Shown here piece by piece: positions 59,057-64,000 of a stretch of DNA of 64,000 nt. Position 1 is the first letter of the stretch. Every line of letters begins with the position of its first letter. The stretch spans positions 31,744,001-31,808,000 of the forward strand of contig CM114273.1 of NCBI GenBank assembly GCA_050084515.1, written 5' to 3'. The notes under the pieces are model-generated. The model ran no database searches. It was not told the origin of the DNA and saw only the letters and a program-made list of their open reading frames with translations. The position numbers and the translations under genes are program-made. This DNA is from Blasia pusilla. Lineage: Eukaryota; Marchantiophyta; Marchantiopsida; Blasiales.

Positions 59057-60110
59057 TTGTCGAGTGACACGCGGATCTTCCGACCACCCTACAGGTACAG
59101 TGAGATGGAGAGGGCTCTGATTCAGAGTAGGAGCCAGGACTTGGTTGGAGTTGGACTAGTGGAGATGTCGCATGGAGAGTATGCATCTGCCAGTGTTATG
59201 CCCGCCAAAACGGATGTGCATGACAACTGGATGGATAGGCGAATGTGTGGAGATTACCGACCTATCAATTGGAAGATGAATTCGGATAGGTATGCCATGC
59301 CCACCCGTGAGGAGCTCTTTGATGCGATTGGGCATGCAAAGATCTTCAATTCATTGGATTTGCGAGCCGGATACCATCAGTTGCCTATTAGACTGGAGGA
59401 CAGGAAAAAGACAGCATTTTGGGGCATCGATCCTCAAGGGAAGGATTGTTTGTACCAGTGGCGGTTCTTACCATTTGGGTTAAAGAACGCCATGGCTGAG
59501 TTTCAGAGGGTCATGGATAGGATCTTTGCTGGTCTGGATTTTGCTAGGTGTTATATTGATGACATCGTAGTCTTTAGCGCCACGGTTGAGGAGCATGAGC
59601 GACATCTAGAGGAGATGTTTCGACGATTGCAGTTACATGGGCTGAAGCTCCATCCAGGCAAGTGCAAGTTCTTCTATGACCAGATTGAGTACTTGGATCA
59701 TACGATATACCCTGGGGGCCTTGGTGTGCAACAGACAAAGATAGAGGCTATTTCACGCATACCACATCCTACAGATGTGAGTCGAGTTCGTGCATTCATG
59801 GGATTGGCAAACTTCTATCGACGGTACGTCAAGGGTTTCAGTTCAATTGCGAAGCCGCTAACCTTTATGACCAAGGTGCATCAAGTGTGGCATTGGGAGG
59901 ATGAGCAAGAGAGAGCATTTTGGATGCTCAAGGACATATTGACGTCCGCGCCCATATTGAGGAGACCGATTAGGAGGCGTCCTTTCCAATTGCATACCGA
60001 TTGGAGCATGTTGGGGCTTGGAGCCGTGCTCACCCAACATGACAATGATGATGGAGAGTTCATGGTGGCTTACGCTAGTCGCTCGAAGAACACTGCATAG
60101 GCAAAGTATA
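59057..60110 (+). pseudogene. Element 3 reverse transcriptase and RNase H start
   Basis: A 347-codon open frame with no stop. RT entry SSDTRIFRPPYRYSEME, MCGDYRPIN, SLDLRAGYHQL, FLPFGLKNAMAEFQRVMD and the catalytic YIDD at 59552-59563 are all present. Thumb and connection follow (VRAFMGLANFYRRYVKGF). RNase H begins with FQLHTDWSMLGLGAVLTQ. This RT could be active if expressed. A TAG at 60098 ends the frame. The frame differs from that of the methyltransferase, with the shift between 58640 and 59050. Confidence 0.92.
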
Positions 60111-60400
60111 GCTCGTATGAGGATGAGTGCTTGGCTGCAGTATGGGTTGTCGTACATTTCAGATGTTATCTATTCGGCAATCCCTTAACCATCATTACTG
60201 ATCATCAGCCACTTAAGTGATTGATGGAGTCCGATAAACTTACAAGGAAGCTTGCGAGGTGGGCTCTTTTGTTGCAGAAGTATGACTTCCAGGTGGTGCA
60301 TAGACCTAGAACGCTCAACCAGGATGCAGATGGTTTGAGCCGTAACCCATGCCCGAGTCATCGAGATAGACTTCAGCTTGTTGGCATGCTGAGAGTGATG
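60098..60400 (+). pseudogene. Element 3 RNase H, remainder
   Basis: The frame continues after the TAG with AKYSSYEDECLAAVW (Glu of the active site) and ITDHQPLK (Asp). A TGA at 60218 replaces the Trp codon TGG of element 2. It then reads LARWALLLQKYDFQVVHRP and DADGLSRNP (last Asp). All RNase H acidic residues are present despite the stops. Confidence 0.88.
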
Positions 60401-60675
60401 AGGAGTTGGTGCCAGGATGGCATGCGTCAGCCTATTTGGGCTTATTGGCTATGGAGAGCCAGATTGCTGAGACTTCGATGGCGAGGTCTGATGGAGAGTC
60501 CTTAGATCTAGAGGCCGGTGAGGAGACGACAAGTGGCCGAGACATTCACGAAAATGGAGTGGTCTTGGAGTACCTGCGTACTGGCAACGTCGCGAGCATG
60601 GTGGGTGCTAGAGAGCGGGATTGGATCCTACAGCGAGCCAGACGGTTCCGGTAGGAGGGCACACATGTGTAGCGA

Positions 60676-61842
60676 GTGTGGGAGGATGGTAGAGTGCGTG
60701 TAGTGCCTCATCTTTCGCAGAGAGCACGTTTGGTGCGTCATGCCCATGAGGAGTTGGGTCATTTTGGAGTGAAGCGGACGTATAGCTTGCTCCAGATTCA
60801 GTATTGGTGGCGAGACATGCAGACTGAAGTTCAACAGTTTGTTGCCAGATGCATGGTGTGTGATCGAGTCCAAGCATCGTTCAATGCTCTGACTTCACAA
60901 TTGTATCCACTTCCGATCATGGGTTTAGGTTATAGATGGATTTTGGATTTTGCAAGACCTTTGCCTTTGACAGAGCGCCACAGTTGTTATGTGTTGGTGA
61001 TGGTCGAGTACTTCTCGAAGTGGATAGAGTTGGCTGCATTACGTGACAAAGCGAGTGAGGGAGTAGCATATGCCTTCCTAGATTGAGTGTTGAGTCATTA
61101 CGGCGCACCAGTTGAGGTGTTGACAGACCAAGATACAGAGTTTCGCGGGGAGTTTCAGGCCTTGTGTGATCAGGCAATGATCGACCACCGCACTACTTTG
61201 CGAGATCATCCTTAGGCAAATGGACTAGCCGAGCGGGTTGTGTAGACGGTGAAGAGAGGACTACGCAAATATGGCTTGCAAAGAGATCACCTATGAGATT
61301 GGGACCTTTAGTTTCCGTGGTTGGCGATGGGATACACATTCAGCACGTAGGCATCCTTAGCGTCTTTCTCACCGTACTTGTTGCTTTATGGCCGAGAGCC
61401 ATATTTATCTACGGCCATTTGTCAAGATATTGGTAAGGTGTTGAATCTTAAGAACCCTGATGTATGGATGCTAGCATGTTCTTAGAGGGCTGAGTTGTTT
61501 CGGAGAGTGATGCCCATGGCGTTTGAGAACTTGGCGATTACGCAACATCAAGATACGTTGAAGTATGCGACTATTCGGGGAGGTGGTTTTTGACCTACTA
61601 TACAGAGGTTTCATCAAGGAGACTATGTCTACTTGCAGCAGACGACACCCACGACCTTGGATGTGACTGCAGGGTGCACCATCTTGAGAGTGCATGAGGT
61701 TTTGCCATCCGATGTTCTCTTATTGGAGGGACGTGATGGTATGGTTTGGAAGGACCATGTGCGTAACTATGCACCATGTCATCTTCCAAACATTAACGGT
61801 ACAGTTGATCCGAGCTTAGCAATAGATCCTGCTGGCTTGCGA
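60676..61842 (+). pseudogene. Element 3 integrase, many stops
   Basis: The frame is shifted by one relative to RT. The zinc-binding H2C2 region reads HAHEELGHFG ... CMVC (about 60736-60860). Catalytic residues are visible in order: Asp in WILDFARP (about 60938-60961), Asp in LTDQDTEF (about 61120-61143), and Glu in LAERVV (about 61226-61243). The C-terminal domain has HQGDYVYLQQ and GMVWKDHV. Stops in frame are numerous (61084 TGA and others). Several are TAG at positions where Gln fits, such as DHP-stop-ANG. It leads without a break into the PHD finger. Confidence 0.88.
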
Positions 61843-61977
61843 TGTATGTTGTGTGGTTTCGCCCGTGGTGCAGCCACTATGCTAGTCTGTGATGGATGTT
61901 CGAGAGGATGGCATATGGCATGTTTGACGCCACCTCTCACTAGGATTCCTCAGGGACAATAGATGTGTCCTAGATGT
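61843..61977 (+). pseudogene. Element 3 PHD finger fused to integrase C-terminus
   Basis: The C4HC3 pattern is complete: CMLC, then LVCDGC, GWHMAC, PPLTRIP, CPRC, with spacing typical of PHD fingers. The family binds unmodified or methylated lysine 4 region of histone H3. A TAG at 61960 stands where the usual Trp before the last CxxC would be. Element 2 has the same domain in the same place, so the fusion is an old family property and not a local accident. Confidence 0.88.
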
Positions 61978-62164
61978 ACATAGAGTAGGTAGTTCTACAT
62001 TGTGACTTGTGTCTGTGATATGGATGACAAGAAGGCGAGTAACGATGGCGCCACATGAGCACTCGGCCATCTTGCTCTTAGCGTCCGAGAGATGTATGTC
62101 ATGGTAGGTAGGGATAGATAGCTATCTGGAGTTAGAGGGACCTAACCACTAGTTAGGGGGGCGA

Positions 62165-62280
62165 TTGGAGATAGTTTTGTACTTCTTGTCTCGTTGTTTG
62201 GATGCCATGAGTTAGCATGGGATCGTACGTGTGTTCGGTGACAACAATGTATGTTGTGTAGCGATGTGAATGCACACGAA
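62165..62280 (+). repeat. Repeat X, copy C, after the polypurine tract of element 3
   Basis: The run taggggggcga (62154-62164) is a good polypurine tract and is followed at once by ttggagata. The block ends tgcacacgaa, and the right 518-bp repeat starts at 62284. Confidence 0.75.
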
Positions 62281-62283
62281 AAC

Positions 62284-62801
62284 TGTCACGTCTTTTAGGA
62301 TAGATCGGTGAGATCTAGTAGACCGCCTTCATGAGTAATGGAGGACAGACTCAATAGGTCAAGGATGACTTGCTGAGGCCCGGAGAAATCTGAGATAGCA
62401 GGTTTCCCCTTTGTTTCGGCTCATTTGGAGCCATATTGAGGAACTTACTATTTTAGGTAAGTACCACTCTGAGTATATGATCCCCTTTCTATTTTGGGTA
62501 AGTGGCCCTTGACCTCCTACATCAGGTCAAGAGCCAAGGAGGTAACTTGAGAGCATATGTTACCATGGAGAGAGCTTGGGAGAGGGGAGGGATATACCTC
62601 AAGGAGAGACAGCTTGAGAGCTCATTCTCTCTTTGTTGACCCTCTTGGCATGAGGCGACGGAGCTATGGTCTTGCTTGCCTTGTGTGTGTAACCCAAGCC
62701 TCTCATTAGGAGAGTGGGTTTGGTTTGACATTGAGAGAGACATATGAGAGTGCACACATGTGAGAACTATGGTGTTGTGAGAAAGATTGGATCTTATTTT
62801 A
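62284..62801 (+). repeat. 518-bp flanking repeat, right copy (putative 3' LTR part of element 3)
   Basis: Looks identical to 52858-53375. It sits between two copies of repeat X (62165-62280 and 62802-62927), an arrangement discussed in the findings. Confidence 0.65.
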
Positions 62802-62927
62802 TTGGAGATATTTTGGTATTTCTTGTCTCGTTATTTGGATGCCATGAGTTAGCATGAGATCGTGCGTGTTTGTGTGTGTGTTTGGTGACAGCAATGTATG
62901 TTGTGTTGCGATGTGTATGCGCACGAC
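62802..62927 (+). repeat. Repeat X, copy D
   Basis: Starts ttggagatattttgg exactly where the 518-bp repeat ends, and finishes gcgcacgac. It differs from copy C at several positions, so it is not a simple recent duplication of it. The stretch after it (62928-63360) holds nothing I can identify. Confidence 0.75.
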
Positions 62928-63362
62928 AAATAGCCCGATAGTGAAAGCCACTAACGGTGTGCTTTACGATTGTGGAAAATGGCTTTCACCTGCATCTCCA
63001 TCTCTAGGAAAGCTTCGTAGGTGGCCCCTGACTGCACATAGTGGGGGAAAGAAAGTGTGCATAACCGATCAGATAGAGGTTTCATCAAGCCGCGTTGCTA
63101 TGTCCTTGCATTGAGAAGAACGTGTTGGTTGAAATTAACAATAAGAGATAAGCATTTGAAGCCGTATTGTTGTGAAAAGAAGAACGTCTACCTATAAATC
63201 ATATTAGAGAAGCCACATCACTTTAGAATTGTCTTGCTCTGAAACTGATTTCCCTTGTAATTTTCCTGCTCTGAAGCTGTGAGGAGAAGCCACATTGCTG
63301 TGATCTATTCCTCTATTGTTGGGCAGAGAAGTCGCACTACTTTGAAATTGCGTGCCATTATT

Positions 63363-63363
<1 letters not shown>

Positions 63364-63458
<95 letters not shown>
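63364..63458. repeat. CT microsatellite, about 47 repeats
   Basis: An uninterrupted alternation of C and T over 95 bases. The serine/leucine frame crossing it is an artefact of the repeat. Confidence 0.97.
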
Positions 63459-63460
<2 letters not shown>

Positions 63461-63679
63461 GTCACTATTACAAAGGTGCTAAGGTATTTGTATCTGTGTC
63501 TTTGTGATGGCAAGGCTATGACATATATCCTCCATTCACTACCCAAAGCTGTTGCACTAGAGTAAAGAATAAAGATGGTCTTTACATAGTCTTTTAATTA
63601 AAGCATCAGCAACTTAAATTGAGGATCTTCATTCTTGAGGAGAAATATTTTGTTGTTGAATTTATTATGATATGAAGAA

Positions 63680-64000
63680 TAATTTTAGCTCCAATTGTCG
63701 GATTTTGGAATTGGAGAAAATTTATTTGATAGTTGGATTGCAACTTGATTGTCATCATAAAGAATTTTCGGAGTTTGCTGTGGAAAACCTATCTTAGCAA
63801 GTAAATGTTGAATCCAAACTATTTCTTTGATAGCCTCATCGAGGGATATATATCCCGCTTCTATAGTAGACTATGCAATAATTGTTTGCTTCCTTCCTGC
63901 CCAATGTACTGCATCTCATGCCATGATAAGAGCAAATCTTGAAATAGAATTTATATCCTCTTTAGAAGAAGCAAAATTGGCATCTGCATAGGCATGGATG
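63680..64000 (-). pseudogene. Ty1/copia RNase H fragment, cut by the window edge
   Basis: On the minus strand, reading from 64000 downward, the translation begins HAYADANFASSKED. It continues with the copia RNase H signature (GRKQTIIA, STIEAGYISLDEA, EIVWIQHLLAKIGFP, LYDDNQVAIQLSNK). In-frame TAG and TGA codons occur (for example before DAVHWAG), so the copy is dead. The rest of pol lies outside the window. The 63460-63680 part may be its 3' region. Confidence 0.85.

Noticed and set aside
63279-63482. A 67-codon Leu/Ser ORF
   Set aside because: Translation of the CT microsatellite.

Overview
The window is nuclear DNA from a land plant or close streptophyte. It has a 16-exon mitochondrial-type DnaJ gene, a two-exon PIF1-family helicase gene, plant-style Ty3/gypsy and Ty1/copia retroelements, a Helitron, and mixed CG/CHG-looking decay of the transposons. 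A non-seed plant such as a bryophyte is my guess, but the sequence alone does not settle the species. Only two genes look like working host genes: the PIF1-like helicase (13850-16301, plus strand) and the DnaJ co-chaperone (44205-50730, minus strand). Almost everything else is transposon sequence in various states of decay.

Layout. 1-2800: GA-rich minisatellite, CAA/AGC low-complexity DNA and a short dispersed duplication. 2909-3033: one copy of a 126-bp repeat called X below. 4980-11490: element 1, a Ty3/gypsy copy with gag, protease, a cytosine-5 DNA methyltransferase module and the start of reverse transcriptase, truncated at its 3' side. 13850-16301: PIF1 gene. 18300-18780: decayed unknown coding repeat, with a relative at 51560-51960. 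19406-24893: a non-chromodomain Ty3 element arranged pol - LTR - primer binding site - gag, with a 565-bp inverted repeat. 25460-26314: chromodomain integrase fragment. 30761-35232 (minus): element 2, the same family as element 1, with a 4.5-kb internal deletion and a 127-bp tandem array. 35900-41070: Helitron remnant (Rep plus PIF1-type helicase) and unrecognised exons. 44205-50730: DnaJ gene. 52858-62801: element 3, the most complete member of the methyltransferase family, flanked by two 518-bp repeats that look identical. 63364-63458: long CT microsatellite. 63680-64000 (minus): copia RNase H fragment.

The most interesting content is the retroelement family of elements 1-3. Its polyprotein order is gag (with zinc knuckle) - aspartic protease - Dnmt3-like cytosine-5 methyltransferase - reverse transcriptase - RNase H - integrase - PHD finger. 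It therefore carries a DNA-methylation writer in the middle of pol and a probable histone-tail reader at the end of integrase. No copy here is intact. Many of the nonsense codons fall at glutamine or arginine codons and fit C-to-T change, as expected of copies that were themselves methylated. Retrotransposon-borne methyltransferases have been reported before, to my knowledge in the charophyte Klebsormidium and in dinoflagellates. The combination with a PHD finger, and this host range, are the parts worth checking.
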